Shown here one piece after another: positions 51,145-60,058 of a DNA stretch of 64,000 nucleotides. Under the pieces are notes generated by a model, which saw nothing but the letters and a program-made list of their open reading frames with translations, did no database searches and was not told where the DNA came from. Position 1 is the stretch's first letter. The number at the start of each line of letters is the position of its first letter. The DNA comes from an uncultured Ruminiclostridium sp. (lineage in GTDB: Bacteria > Bacillota > Clostridia > Oscillospirales > Ruminococcaceae), in contig CANRGJ010000001.1 in NCBI GenBank assembly GCA_947630175.1, positions 1-64,000 of the forward strand, given 5' to 3'. A program made the position numbers and the translations under genes.

Positions 51145-52257
51145 ATGAAGAGAAAAGGAATTTTAAAGCTGACAACAGGATTTGTCTGCGCATTTATTCT
51201 TTTTTCATCAGGCGTTTGCGCCGAAGAAGAGTATGATTTTGGCGCAGATGAAATATACGATGCTCTTCCCGATGGAACGGCGGATACCCTGGACAATCTG
51301 GGAGTTACCGTAGAAAACGGCGGAGGCGGTCTGACAGCGGAAAACATTTTTTCCTATCTTTGGGATATTGTGGCGAGCAGTTCCGCCAAGCCGCTTACAA
51401 TGCTTGCTTCGGTAGCGGCGGTTATTATGCTATGTTCTGTTACCAACGCTATGAATACTGATAACGGCGAGCTTAACGGGGTTTTCGGCACTGTGGGGAT
51501 ATTGGCGTGTTCGGGACTTATCTGTACAGGCTTTGCCTCAGTGCTTGAAACGTCTAAGACCGCCGTGGAATCATTGTCCGCCTTTCTTTCAGTATACATT
51601 CCCGCCTTTGCGGGAATTATGGCGATAAACGGACAGACTGCTACCGCCGCAGCTTATAACGGCACCGTCATAGTTGCCACACAGCTTTTATCGCAGATAT
51701 TTTCAGCGATCGTCTTTCCCCTGACCTCCTGCATAATGGGAATCTCCGTAGCAGGAGCAGTAGACCCCGATTTAAAAATAAGCAATTTGTCAGAGGGAAT
51801 AAAAAAACTGATAAATTGGGGACTCGGGTTGATAATGACGATCTTTGCAGGTCTGCTTTCAGTTCAGAGCTTTGTGGGAGCAGCGTCTGACACAGTATCT
51901 ATGAAAGCGGTCAAGTTCACCGTTTCAGGTGCGATACCGATAGTAGGCGGAGCAGTCTCAGACGCCCTTTCTACCGTAAAAAGCAGTCTTCACCTGCTGA
52001 AAGCCGCAACAGGATGCTTTGGTATAATTGCTTCAGCGGCGGTGATATTGCCCGTTCTCATATCCGTCGTACTTTTAAGAATATCAATGATGATATGCGC
52101 TTCTCTCAGTGATTTATTCGGAACATCAAGGCTGACTCCTCTTTTGAAAAGCGCAGAAAGCGTTCTGGCAATAATGATCGCCGTTATCGTATCCTTCTGG
52201 ACGATAGCCGCCGTATCCACAGCGCTTATCCTTGCCATAAGCGGAGGCACGGTATGA
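51145..52257 (+). CDS. spoIIIAE: Stage III sporulation protein AE
   Basis: A 370-aa multi-helix membrane protein with an N-terminal signal sequence (residues 1-25) and a short extracytoplasmic region rich in Asp/Glu. Conserved stretches are SVYIPAFAGIMAINGQ and VGGAVSDALSTVKSSL. It is the largest membrane subunit and overlaps spoIIIAF by 4 nt. Confidence 0.93.
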   Translation: MKRKGILKLTTGFVCAFILFSSGVCAEEEYDFGADEIYDALPDGTADTLDNLGVTVENGGGGLTAENIFSYLWDIVASSSAKPLTMLASVAAVIMLCSVTNAMNTDNGELNGVFGTVGILACSGLICTGFASVLETSKTAVESLSAFLSVYIPAFAGIMAINGQTATAAAYNGTVIVATQLLSQIFSAIVFPLTSCIMGISVAGAVDPDLKISNLSEGIKKLINWGLGLIMTIFAGLLSVQSFVGAASDTVSMKAVKFTVSGAIPIVGGAVSDALSTVKSSLHLLKAATGCFGIIASAAVILPVLISVVLLRISMMICASLSDLFGTSRLTPLLKSAESVLAIMIAVIVSFWTIAAVSTALILAISGGTV

Positions 52258-52724
52258 GAGAAACTATTTTGTCGATTGCTCTTACCGCCATTGCCGCAGG
52301 AATATTCAAGCTGCTTATGCCCGACAGCAGTTTTAAAAAACAAATAGCCTTCCTGACAGCGTGTTTTTTTGTTATAAGCTGTATAAATCTTATAAGCGGT
52401 GGTTTTGATTTGTCTGAACTTGAAGCCTTTACACATGATGAAGGAGCATACGTTGATTTTTCTGTCGAGGCATACAGGCTGACCCAGACTGAAATAGCCA
52501 ACGAGCTGGCAAGAGATTTGAAAGAAAAACTGCGTGAAAAACAAATATCCGTTGATGAAATTTATGTTATCATTGATATTTCGTCATCATACAGCATATC
52601 TATTAAGCAGGTACGGCTTGCCTTTTCCTCAGATAACGCATCATATTCAGCTGCCGCCGAGGAGCTTGTCACAAAGGAGGTAGGAGATGATATCGAGATA
52701 ATTACCGAAATAAAGGGAAGATGA
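52254..52724 (+). CDS. spoIIIAF: Stage III sporulation protein AF
   Basis: A 156-aa protein with two N-terminal membrane helices (residues about 5-22 and 30-48) and a soluble C-terminal domain resembling ring-building motifs. It overlaps AE (ATGA) and AG. Confidence 0.88.
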   Translation: MRETILSIALTAIAAGIFKLLMPDSSFKKQIAFLTACFFVISCINLISGGFDLSELEAFTHDEGAYVDFSVEAYRLTQTEIANELARDLKEKLREKQISVDEIYVIIDISSSYSISIKQVRLAFSSDNASYSAAAEELVTKEVGDDIEIITEIKGR

Positions 52725-52735
52725 AAGGAATAAAG

Positions 52736-53170
52736 ATGAAAAAGCTGTCGGAATTGTTGAAAAGCGAAAAAGGAAACAAAATAATTTTTGCCGCAGGTAT
52801 TTTCCTTATCGCAGTTATATTCCTGCTGAGCATTACAGGAAGCGGCAGTTCAAAGCAGCCTGAGAAAGAGGAGAAAAACGTCATTTCTCAGGTGGAGGAA
52901 TACGAGCAGCGGCTTGAACAGCGGCTCACAGGAATAATAAACAGCATTGAGGGTGCAGAAAACGCAAAGGTAATGATAACTCTTGAGCGCACGGAAGAAA
53001 ACATATATTCCGACAGAGAAACCTCTGTGACGGCAACAGTCACGCCTACCGTCCGTGGGGCGGTGGTGATATGCGGCGGAAGTGAAAGCGCAGTGGTAAG
53101 GCAGAAAATTTCAGACGCAGTATGCAAGGCGCTGGGTATCAGCGCCGCAAGGGTCTGCGTGACCTATTAA
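52736..53170 (+). CDS. spoIIIAG: Stage III sporulation protein AG
   Basis: A 144-aa ring-forming protein of the mother-cell-forespore channel. One membrane helix (about residues 20-38) is followed by an EscJ/PrgK-like ring domain (KVMITLE, AVVICGGSESAVVRQKI). It is shorter than the Bacillus protein (about 229 aa). ATG at 52736 is preferred to the ATG at 52721 because AAAGGAA lies 7 nt before it. Confidence 0.88.
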   Translation: MKKLSELLKSEKGNKIIFAAGIFLIAVIFLLSITGSGSSKQPEKEEKNVISQVEEYEQRLEQRLTGIINSIEGAENAKVMITLERTEENIYSDRETSVTATVTPTVRGAVVICGGSESAVVRQKISDAVCKALGISAARVCVTY

Positions 53171-53191
53171 ACTTGAAAGAGGGAATTTTTT

Positions 53192-53785
53192 ATGAAAAGA
53201 AGAAGACTTAATCTGATAATCGGAAAAAAGCAGATAATCATCGTCGGTCTGACGCTGATACTCGGCGTAGCCGTTTACGTCAATTTCCTGGTGGGGAGCA
53301 AAATGACCGAGGATAAACCCACTTCCGCTTATGATGAGGACGACAGCAAGAACGTGGGAAATTACGGCGACCAGCAGTTTGTTTCTTCAGGCGGAAATTC
53401 ATCGTCGGGAAGCCAGAACGTATCCAACACCAACGCAGATGAATTTTTTGCTCAGGCGAGACTGGATAAAGAGGCAAGCCGTGCCGAGGCTGTCGAAGTG
53501 CTTCAGAGCATTTACAGCGGCGGAGACGCTACCGAAAACGAGCTTGCGGTATTTGCTCAGGACGCAGCAAATCTCAGCGGCTACATAGAGAGTGAAAGCA
53601 AGATAGAAAACGTGCTTAAAGCTCAGGGTTTTTCTGACGTTTTGTGCTATCTTTCAGACAGAGGAGCCAGCATTATCGTAAAAACAGAGGGACTTGATGC
53701 GGCTCAGGCGGCGCAGATAAAGAGTGCACTTTTGTCCGAGGTGAATATCCCTGCTGAAAAAATAACAATTCTTGAAATAAAGTAG
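53192..53785 (+). CDS. spoIIIAH: Stage III sporulation protein AH
   Basis: A 197-aa protein with one N-terminal membrane helix (residues 12-31), a Ser/Gly/Asn-rich linker and a C-terminal YscJ-like domain (EVLQSIYSGGDATENELAVF, SIIVKTEGLDAAQ). It partners SpoIIQ across the intermembrane space. It is the last gene of the operon. Confidence 0.92.
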   Translation: MKRRRLNLIIGKKQIIIVGLTLILGVAVYVNFLVGSKMTEDKPTSAYDEDDSKNVGNYGDQQFVSSGGNSSSGSQNVSNTNADEFFAQARLDKEASRAEAVEVLQSIYSGGDATENELAVFAQDAANLSGYIESESKIENVLKAQGFSDVLCYLSDRGASIIVKTEGLDAAQAAQIKSALLSEVNIPAEKITILEIK

Positions 53786-53887
53786 TTGTTTATTTTTACA
53801 TTTTGTGGTATAATGTTCTAAGAAGTGTGTCCTGATATTCAAATATCTTTTTTGAACTCAGGATACGGGAACATTATACCTTTTTTC
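53786..53887 (+). terminator. spoIIIA terminator overlapping the promoter of the next gene
   Basis: A perfect 12-bp inverted repeat, GGTATAATGTTC (53807-53818) and GAACATTATACC (53869-53880), followed by TTTTTTC. Inside are nested TCCTGA/TCAGGA and TTCAAA/TTTGAA stems. The left arm also holds TATAAT (53809-53814), with TTGTTT 17 nt upstream (53786-53791), a plausible promoter for asp23. A transcript from spoIIIA would fold the whole hairpin; one starting near 53821 would lack the left arm. Confidence 0.65.
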
Positions 53888-53939
53888 TTTGTCCGCTGAT
53901 AGCTTTTGTGAAAGAAAAATATATTCGGAGGAATATCTA

Positions 53940-54305
53940 ATGGATAAACAATCTGCATCATCTGGGAGCATAAAGGTCTCCAACGACGTTATCGCAAGGA
54001 TAGCTCTGCTTGCGGCGGCAGAAATATCAGGAGTTGCCCTTGACGACGAGGGAAGACTCCTTACAGCGCAGTCAGGCATCTTAAAGCCAAAGCTCTCAAG
54101 ACCGGTAGTAAAAGTCACCGTTGCAAAGGAAGCCGCCGTTATCGACATCTCTATAATCACCGAGCAGGGAAGCAAAGCGGTCAACGTTGCTGCTCAGGTA
54201 CAGGAGAGCGTAAAATCTTCCGTTCAGAGTATGACGGGCGTCCCTGTTTCCAAGGTGAATGTGAACATAGTCGGGATAAAAATGCTCAGGGAAGAACATC
54301 AGTGA
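53940..54305 (+). CDS. Asp23/Gls24-family envelope stress protein
   Basis: A 121-aa Asp23 (DUF322) protein with the typical core VIARIALLAAAEISGV and a long C-terminal helix (QVQESVKSSVQSMTGVPVSK). The start ATG at 53940 has GGAGG 8 nt upstream; an earlier in-frame codon at 53889 is rejected. Proteins of this family associate with the membrane under cell-envelope stress. It is followed by nusB 46 nt later, a common gene order. Confidence 0.9.
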   Translation: MDKQSASSGSIKVSNDVIARIALLAAAEISGVALDDEGRLLTAQSGILKPKLSRPVVKVTVAKEAAVIDISIITEQGSKAVNVAAQVQESVKSSVQSMTGVPVSKVNVNIVGIKMLREEHQ

Positions 54306-54351
54306 TCGTCTCCGCACCGCAGGACACATTATTAACAAACTGGAGAATAAA

Positions 54352-54756
54352 ATGACAAAACACGAAATGCGAGAGGCAGCTTTTATAATTTTATATCAGA
54401 TGGAGCTGACGGGACAGACGGCGGAGGAAATAGCCGAAACCTCAAACGAGGCTTTTGAACTTCCCGTAAACAAAGCTGTCCTCAGACTTGCTCAAAGCGT
54501 ATGGGAAAAAAAGGACGAGCTGGACGCCGCAATAGGAAAATACAGTCCGTCAAGAGCCGTCGCCAGAATATCAAAGGTAGATCTTGCTATCCTCAGAATT
54601 GCGGCGTACGAGCTTATGTTTGACGGGAACAACGTCCCCCCAAAGGTCGCCATAAACGAAGCCATCGAATTGTCAAAGGCATACGCCCAGCAAAATGACA
54701 AAGCGTTTATAAACGGTGTTTTGAATTCATTGTTTAAGGATATTCAGACAAAATGA
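54352..54756 (+). CDS. nusB: Transcription antitermination factor NusB
   Basis: A 134-aa all-helical RNA-binding protein for rRNA antitermination and processing. The conserved segments EMREAAFIILYQME and VPPKVAINEAIELSKAY are present. CTGGAGAA precedes the start. It overlaps xseA by 4 nt. Confidence 0.95.
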   Translation: MTKHEMREAAFIILYQMELTGQTAEEIAETSNEAFELPVNKAVLRLAQSVWEKKDELDAAIGKYSPSRAVARISKVDLAILRIAAYELMFDGNNVPPKVAINEAIELSKAYAQQNDKAFINGVLNSLFKDIQTK

Positions 54757-55934
54757 GCCTTATCGTAACAGTATCCGAGGTCGTAGAGCATCTTGCCGTT
54801 CTTCTTGACAGCGACAGATTGATAAGAAATATTTCCGTCAGGGGCGAGATATCAGACTGCACGGATAAAGGAAACATATTTTTCACCCTTAAAGAGGGCG
54901 ATTGCAGTATAAAAGCCGTAATGTTCAGAAGCTATGCGGCAAACTTGACTTTTGAGCCGCAAAAGGGTATGAACGTTATAGCAAACGGTTCTGTCCGCCT
55001 GTATAAAAGGGACGGCGTTTTTCAGATCTACGTTACTGAACTTATTCAGGACGAAGGCATAGGTGACGGACTCCTTTCCTTTGAACAGCTTAAAAATAAG
55101 CTGAACAGCGAGGGCTTGTTCGACAGAAAACGTCCCATACCGCCAAATCCCCGCACAGTATGCGTTGTGACCTCTGAAACAGGCGCAGCCATACAGGATA
55201 TAAAAAACGTTATCTCCCGCCGAAATCCGTTTGTAAAGCTTATCCTTGTGCCTGTACTGGTACAGGGTACAGATGCTCCCGCCTCAATAACAGCGGGAAT
55301 TGAAAAGGCGCAGAACACAGACAGCGACGTTATAATTTTCGGACGGGGCGGCGGTTCTTCCGATGATTTGTCGGCATTTAATGCGGAAATAGTCGCCCGT
55401 GCAGTATTCAACAGCCGTATCCCCACAATTTCTGCGGTGGGGCATGAGATAAACCGCACCATAGCCGATTTTACAGCGGACAAATATGCGCCCACGCCAA
55501 GCGCCGCCGCTGAGATAGCAGTTCCCGACATAAACGAGGTCAGAAAATATATTGTGGGCACCAAAAGCTACTTATACGGCAAATTGCAGAACAGACTTAA
55601 AAGCGCCGAGGGAGAGCTTAACTCTCTGAAAAAGCTCATCTCTCTTCACGACCCTTTTCTGAGAATTGAAGAAGAACGTCGCTCACTGAAAAACATTTCT
55701 TCCGTTTTGAAGAGGGAAATGCTTGCGGTGATAAACGCAAAAAGTACACAGCTTGTTTCCGCAGCAGAATTGTTGAACGCCTTGGACCCTATGCAGACTC
55801 TTTTGCGTGGGTATTCGGTAGTTTATAACGAAAAGGGCATTGTTTCTTCTGTCAAATCGGTAAAGGCAGGAGAAAAAATAACGGTAAAAATGTCAGACGG
55901 AGAGTTTAACGCCGTCGTTGAAAAGGAGCAGTAA
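54753..55934 (+). CDS. xseA: Exodeoxyribonuclease VII large subunit
   Basis: A 393-aa nuclease subunit. It opens with an OB-fold (VRGEISDCTDKGNIFFTLKE). The catalytic domain contains VVTSETGAAIQDI, FGRGGGSSDDLSAFN and AVGHEINRTIADFTAD, and a coiled-coil region follows. The length is normal. xseB starts immediately after. Confidence 0.95.
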   Translation: MSLIVTVSEVVEHLAVLLDSDRLIRNISVRGEISDCTDKGNIFFTLKEGDCSIKAVMFRSYAANLTFEPQKGMNVIANGSVRLYKRDGVFQIYVTELIQDEGIGDGLLSFEQLKNKLNSEGLFDRKRPIPPNPRTVCVVTSETGAAIQDIKNVISRRNPFVKLILVPVLVQGTDAPASITAGIEKAQNTDSDVIIFGRGGGSSDDLSAFNAEIVARAVFNSRIPTISAVGHEINRTIADFTADKYAPTPSAAAEIAVPDINEVRKYIVGTKSYLYGKLQNRLKSAEGELNSLKKLISLHDPFLRIEEERRSLKNISSVLKREMLAVINAKSTQLVSAAELLNALDPMQTLLRGYSVVYNEKGIVSSVKSVKAGEKITVKMSDGEFNAVVEKEQ

Positions 55935-56108
55935 ATGACTTACGAATCGGCGCTTGAGCGTCTTAATGAAATAACATCTCAGATGGAAGACCCTGAAATT
56001 ACGTTAAAAAACGCCGTTGACCTTTATGCAGAGGCGAAAAAGCTGATAGAATTCTGTACGAAATGCATTGACGAGGCCAAGCTGGAAGTGGAGAAGATAG
56101 GGGAATGA
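55935..56108 (+). CDS. xseB: Exodeoxyribonuclease VII small subunit
   Basis: A 57-aa protein reading MTYESALERLNEITSQMEDP through LEVEKIGE. It is the all-helical XseB family that binds the coiled coil of XseA. AAAAGGAG lies 6 nt upstream, the start directly follows the xseA stop, and the stop overlaps ispA by 4 nt. It is short (the family is usually 60-80 aa) but complete. Confidence 0.92.
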   Translation: MTYESALERLNEITSQMEDPEITLKNAVDLYAEAKKLIEFCTKCIDEAKLEVEKIGE

Positions 56109-56989
56109 CCTTTGAAGAAACTACGGCGTACTACAAAAACGCCGTTGACGAAAAGCTGAAGGAATATATGCGATCTCCATCCTGCCCACAGGACAGGCTG
56201 ATACAAGCTATGGATTACAGCCTAAACGGCGGCGGAAAGCGCATAAGGGCGATACTTACCCTGCAATTTGCCGTGCTGTGTGGTGGAAACGAAAAGGCGG
56301 CAATGCCTGCAGCCTGCGCTATTGAAATGATGCACGCCTTTTCCCTGATACACGACGACCTTCCCTGTATGGACGACGATGATATGCGCAGAGGACGCCC
56401 CAGCTGCCATAAAGCCTTTGACGAGGCAACAGCCTTGCTTGCAGGCGACGCGCTGGAGCTTTATCCATTCGTATTGCTCTCTGACAGCGTGAAATGCGGC
56501 GTTTCTCCCGAAAATGTCGTAAAGATGATAAGAACTCTTGCATTATACGCGGGGCACGAGGGAATGACAGGCGGTCAGGAGATAGACACCTTTCCCTCCG
56601 CCGAGCCAATGAACGCCGAAACGATACTAAAAATGTATGAGCTTAAAACCTCCCGACTTTTGCAGGCGGCTGCCGCAATGGGCTGCCTCTCTGCAGGAGC
56701 AGATGAAAAAACAGTGCAAACGGCGGAGAAATATGCTCTTAAATTAGGACTTGCTTTCCAGATAGTTGACGACATACTTGATATATGCGGCGACGAAAGC
56801 GTTCTGGGAAAGCCTGTCGGCAGTGACGCACGGCAGGGGAAAAGAACCTATGCCGAAACGGTTGGAGTTGAACAAGCCCGCCTTGACGCAAAGCGATTGA
56901 CAGACGAGGCGCTTGAGCAGTTGAAGAGATTTAACGGAAGCGATTATCTCAGACAGCTCACGTTCAGTCTTTTAAACAGAAATAAGTAG
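56105..56989 (+). CDS. ispA: Polyprenyl (farnesyl) diphosphate synthase
   Basis: A 294-aa all-helical prenyl transferase joining IPP and DMAPP units. The first aspartate-rich motif is DDLPCMDDDDMRRGRP and the second is DDILD in FQIVDDILDICG. GGGKRIRA marks the IPP site. Chain length (C15) is inferred from the xse-ispA-dxs context and the motif insertion CM. Confidence 0.93.
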   Translation: MTFEETTAYYKNAVDEKLKEYMRSPSCPQDRLIQAMDYSLNGGGKRIRAILTLQFAVLCGGNEKAAMPAACAIEMMHAFSLIHDDLPCMDDDDMRRGRPSCHKAFDEATALLAGDALELYPFVLLSDSVKCGVSPENVVKMIRTLALYAGHEGMTGGQEIDTFPSAEPMNAETILKMYELKTSRLLQAAAAMGCLSAGADEKTVQTAEKYALKLGLAFQIVDDILDICGDESVLGKPVGSDARQGKRTYAETVGVEQARLDAKRLTDEALEQLKRFNGSDYLRQLTFSLLNRNK

Positions 56990-56999
56990 GTGAAAATTT

Positions 57000-57488
57000 G
57001 TGAAGGAATATGTAAATGTAGTGCTGCTCGTCTCCGTTATAAGCTGGGCAGTAGCTCAGTTGATAAAAGCGGCGATATACGCTGTGAAATACAAGACGTT
57101 CAGCCCTGAGCGATTGTTCGGCTCAGGGGGAATGCCATCGTCACATTCCTCAACGGTCTGTGCGCTTGTTATCACGGTTTACCGCCTTGACGGATTTAAC
57201 TCGGTGACCTTCGGCCTTGCGGCGATACTTGCGATGATAACGATGTATGACGCAATGGGCGTTCGGCGCGCCGCAGGACTGCACGCACAACAGATAAACC
57301 GTTTAAGGCATATCGTTGACGAACTGGACGAGGAAATGCTGGATAATATTGACGAAAAGGTGGACGATGACCCTGAGGACACCAAAGAACTGAAAGAATT
57401 TCTGGGACATACGCCTTTGGAGGTTATTTTCGGCGCACTGCTGGGCATACTTATAGGTATAATTTTTCCTACCGATTATTTTATGTGA
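57000..57488 (+). CDS. yuiD: Divergent PAP2-family membrane protein
   Basis: A 162-aa protein with about four membrane helices and a motif GSGGMPSSHSSTVCAL like acid phosphatases of the PAP2 class. It starts at GTG with AGGTG upstream. Its place between ispA and dxs suggests action on polyprenyl phosphates; the biochemical role is unproven. Confidence 0.82.
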   Translation: MKEYVNVVLLVSVISWAVAQLIKAAIYAVKYKTFSPERLFGSGGMPSSHSSTVCALVITVYRLDGFNSVTFGLAAILAMITMYDAMGVRRAAGLHAQQINRLRHIVDELDEEMLDNIDEKVDDDPEDTKELKEFLGHTPLEVIFGALLGILIGIIFPTDYFM

Positions 57489-57517
57489 TAAATGTTTAAT
57501 GTTAGGGGCGAAAAGTA

Positions 57518-59341
57518 TTGATATTATCACCTGATATATCTCCCGAAATGATAAAAAAGCTGTCGCTTGCCGAAAAGGAGCAGCTTTGCTCCGAATTGAG
57601 GGCATATATAATCGACGTCGTTTCAAGCACCGGCGGGCACCTTGCGTCAAGCCTCGGAACGGTGGAACTTTGTGTTGCCCTTCACAGCGTTTTCAACACC
57701 CCTGACGACAAGATAATTTTTGATGTGGGACATCAGGCTTACGCCCATAAAATTATTACGGGCAGATACACAGATTTTCGCAGTTTAAGAGTAAAGGGCG
57801 GTATTTCAGGCTTTCCAAGACCTGACGAGTCTGAGCATGATGCATTTATTGCGGGACACGCTAGCACATCTATCTCAGCGGCATTGGGCATTGCCAGAGC
57901 CATGGAGCTTCAAGGCGACGACCACACCGTTATATCCGTTATCGGTGACGGAGCGCTTACAGGCGGCGAAGCCTATGAAGGGCTTAACAACGCCAGCAAG
58001 CTGAAACGTCGGTTTATCGTCATACTTAACGACAATGAAATGTCAATTTCCAAAAATTCGGGAGCGATAGCGGCATACCTTTCACAAATGCGTTCATCTA
58101 CCAAGTATTTCGAAACAAAAAAGCGTGTAAAGGACGCTTTGTCCAAATCAGCGATAGGCAGAGAGCTTGCGAAATCCGTAAGCGGAACCAAGGAGCTTGT
58201 AAAATTTGCGATATTCCAAAGCAACATTTTTGAAAATCTGGGTTATAAATATCTTGGACCTATAAATGGCAACAACCTTGCAGATATGATAGACGTGCTG
58301 AACGTTGCAAAGCAGTACAACGAGCCCTGCATAGTACATATAAAGACAAAAAAAGGAAAAGGCTATCTTCCCGCAGAGCAGAATTCGGGCGAGTATCACG
58401 GGCTTTCAAAGCGCCCGCTTATAATGTCGTCGGAAAAGTACGACACCTATTCCGAAACGGCTGGAAAATACATCTGCGAGCTTGCGGGACAGGACGACAG
58501 GATATGTGCGGTCACTGCCGCTATGAAATACGCAACGGGACTTCAGCATTTCGCAAAAGCGTTTCGCTCCCGCTTTTTTGATGTGGGAATTGCGGAGGAG
58601 CACGCCGTGACCTTTGCGGGCGGTCTTGCGTCGCAGGGAATGTTGCCTGTATTCTGCGTTTATTCAACTTTTTTGCAGCGCTGTTACGACCAGATAATTC
58701 ATGACCTTGCAATAGAAAAAGAGCATATCGTTCTGGCTGTCGACCGAGCTGGAATGGTGGGCGAGGACGGCGAAACTCATCAGGGACTTTTTGACGTTGC
58801 AATGCTCGCGTCTATCCCCAACACCGTTATATACTCTCCATCAAATGATAAAGAGCTTTGTTCCTGTCTGCATAAGGCGTTTTACGATTGCGACGGAATA
58901 GCTGTTGTGCGCTATCCGAAGGGTATCGCTTGCCACTCCTCAAATAACTTTGATGATTCAGATATACATTTTTATCCCAAAGGCGGAAAAGCTCTCGTTG
59001 TCACCTACGGAAGAACGGTTAACAATGCTGTTGCCGCATCGGAAAAGACAAATGCGGATATTCTCGCTCTTACAAGGATATACCCTATTCCTAAAGAGGC
59101 AGTAGAAACCGCATTGAAATATCAAAAGGTAATTTTCTTTGAAGAGGGGATAAGTTCTGGCGGTATAGGTGAAAAGTTTGCTTTCGAGCTTATGAAAAAC
59201 GGCTGGAACGGAAAGTACAGGCTTTGCGCCGTAGACGGAGAATTTGTTTCATATGACGATACCGACAGCCAGCTTGCACGGTATTTTCTCGATACCGACG
59301 GAATAATAAAGATAACCGGAGAAACTCTTGAACAGACTTGA
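57518..59341 (+). CDS. dxs: 1-deoxy-D-xylulose-5-phosphate synthase
   Basis: A 607-aa thiamine-diphosphate enzyme joining pyruvate and glyceraldehyde 3-phosphate, the first step of the DXP isoprenoid pathway. Motifs are GHQAYAHKI, GDGALTGGEAYEGLN, the catalytic Glu in FDVGIAEEHAVTFAGGLA, and DRAGMVGEDGETHQG. It starts at TTG with AGGGG 9 nt upstream. It overlaps tlyA by 14 nt. Confidence 0.96.
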   Translation: MILSPDISPEMIKKLSLAEKEQLCSELRAYIIDVVSSTGGHLASSLGTVELCVALHSVFNTPDDKIIFDVGHQAYAHKIITGRYTDFRSLRVKGGISGFPRPDESEHDAFIAGHASTSISAALGIARAMELQGDDHTVISVIGDGALTGGEAYEGLNNASKLKRRFIVILNDNEMSISKNSGAIAAYLSQMRSSTKYFETKKRVKDALSKSAIGRELAKSVSGTKELVKFAIFQSNIFENLGYKYLGPINGNNLADMIDVLNVAKQYNEPCIVHIKTKKGKGYLPAEQNSGEYHGLSKRPLIMSSEKYDTYSETAGKYICELAGQDDRICAVTAAMKYATGLQHFAKAFRSRFFDVGIAEEHAVTFAGGLASQGMLPVFCVYSTFLQRCYDQIIHDLAIEKEHIVLAVDRAGMVGEDGETHQGLFDVAMLASIPNTVIYSPSNDKELCSCLHKAFYDCDGIAVVRYPKGIACHSSNNFDDSDIHFYPKGGKALVVTYGRTVNNAVAASEKTNADILALTRIYPIPKEAVETALKYQKVIFFEEGISSGGIGEKFAFELMKNGWNGKYRLCAVDGEFVSYDDTDSQLARYFLDTDGIIKITGETLEQT

Positions 59342-60050
59342 CATTGAACTCACCGAGCGTATGCTGGTGAAAAGCCGCAGCACCGCCCAGAAGCTGATAA
59401 AAGACAACGCCGTCAGCGTAAACGGCAAGATAATTTCCAAGCCCTCATACGAAGTATCACCAGACGATGAGATAATCCTGACAGGCGAGCTCCCCAGATA
59501 TGTCGGCAGGGGCGGACTTAAACTGGAAAAGGCTTTGGAAAAATTTAAAATTTCTTTGAACGACCTTGTATGCATTGACGCAGGCGCGTCAACAGGCGGC
59601 TTTACCGACTGTATGCTCCAGAACGGCGTAAAACGAGTCTACGCCGTAGATGTTGGAACTGCCCAGCTTGACAAAACGCTGAAAAAAGATGAAAGAGTTG
59701 TTTCTCTTGAAAACACCGACATCAGAAAAGCCACTGAAAAGATACCCGAAAAAGCAGATTTCATCAGCGTTGATCTTTCTTTTATCTCCCTTCGCCTTGT
59801 TCTGCCTTATATAAAAACTCTTATGAAATCGGCAGGGACCGCCGTCGTATTGATAAAGCCCCAGTTTGAAGTAGGAAAAAGCGGGCTTGGCAAACACGGT
59901 ATAGTGAAGGACGAAAAGCTGAGAACCGCCGCCGTTGAGGAAATAAAACAGTTTGCAGAGCAAACAGGCTTTTCGGTAAACGGACTTATTCAGTCCCCCA
60001 TAACAGGTGGCGACGGAAATATCGAATATCTTATGTATCTTTCGCTCTGA
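59328..60050 (+). CDS. tlyA: TlyA-family rRNA 2'-O-methyltransferase/hemolysin-like protein
   Basis: A 240-aa protein with an N-terminal S4 RNA-binding domain (residues 2-60, RLDIELTERMLVKSRSTAQK) and an FtsJ-like methyltransferase core (DAGASTGGFTDCML, DLSFISLRLVLP, LIKPQFEVGK). It starts at TTG inside dxs. Family members methylate ribosomal RNA; hemolytic activity is historical. Confidence 0.92.
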   Translation: MNRLDIELTERMLVKSRSTAQKLIKDNAVSVNGKIISKPSYEVSPDDEIILTGELPRYVGRGGLKLEKALEKFKISLNDLVCIDAGASTGGFTDCMLQNGVKRVYAVDVGTAQLDKTLKKDERVVSLENTDIRKATEKIPEKADFISVDLSFISLRLVLPYIKTLMKSAGTAVVLIKPQFEVGKSGLGKHGIVKDEKLRTAAVEEIKQFAEQTGFSVNGLIQSPITGGDGNIEYLMYLSL

Positions 60051-60058
60051 GGTGAATT

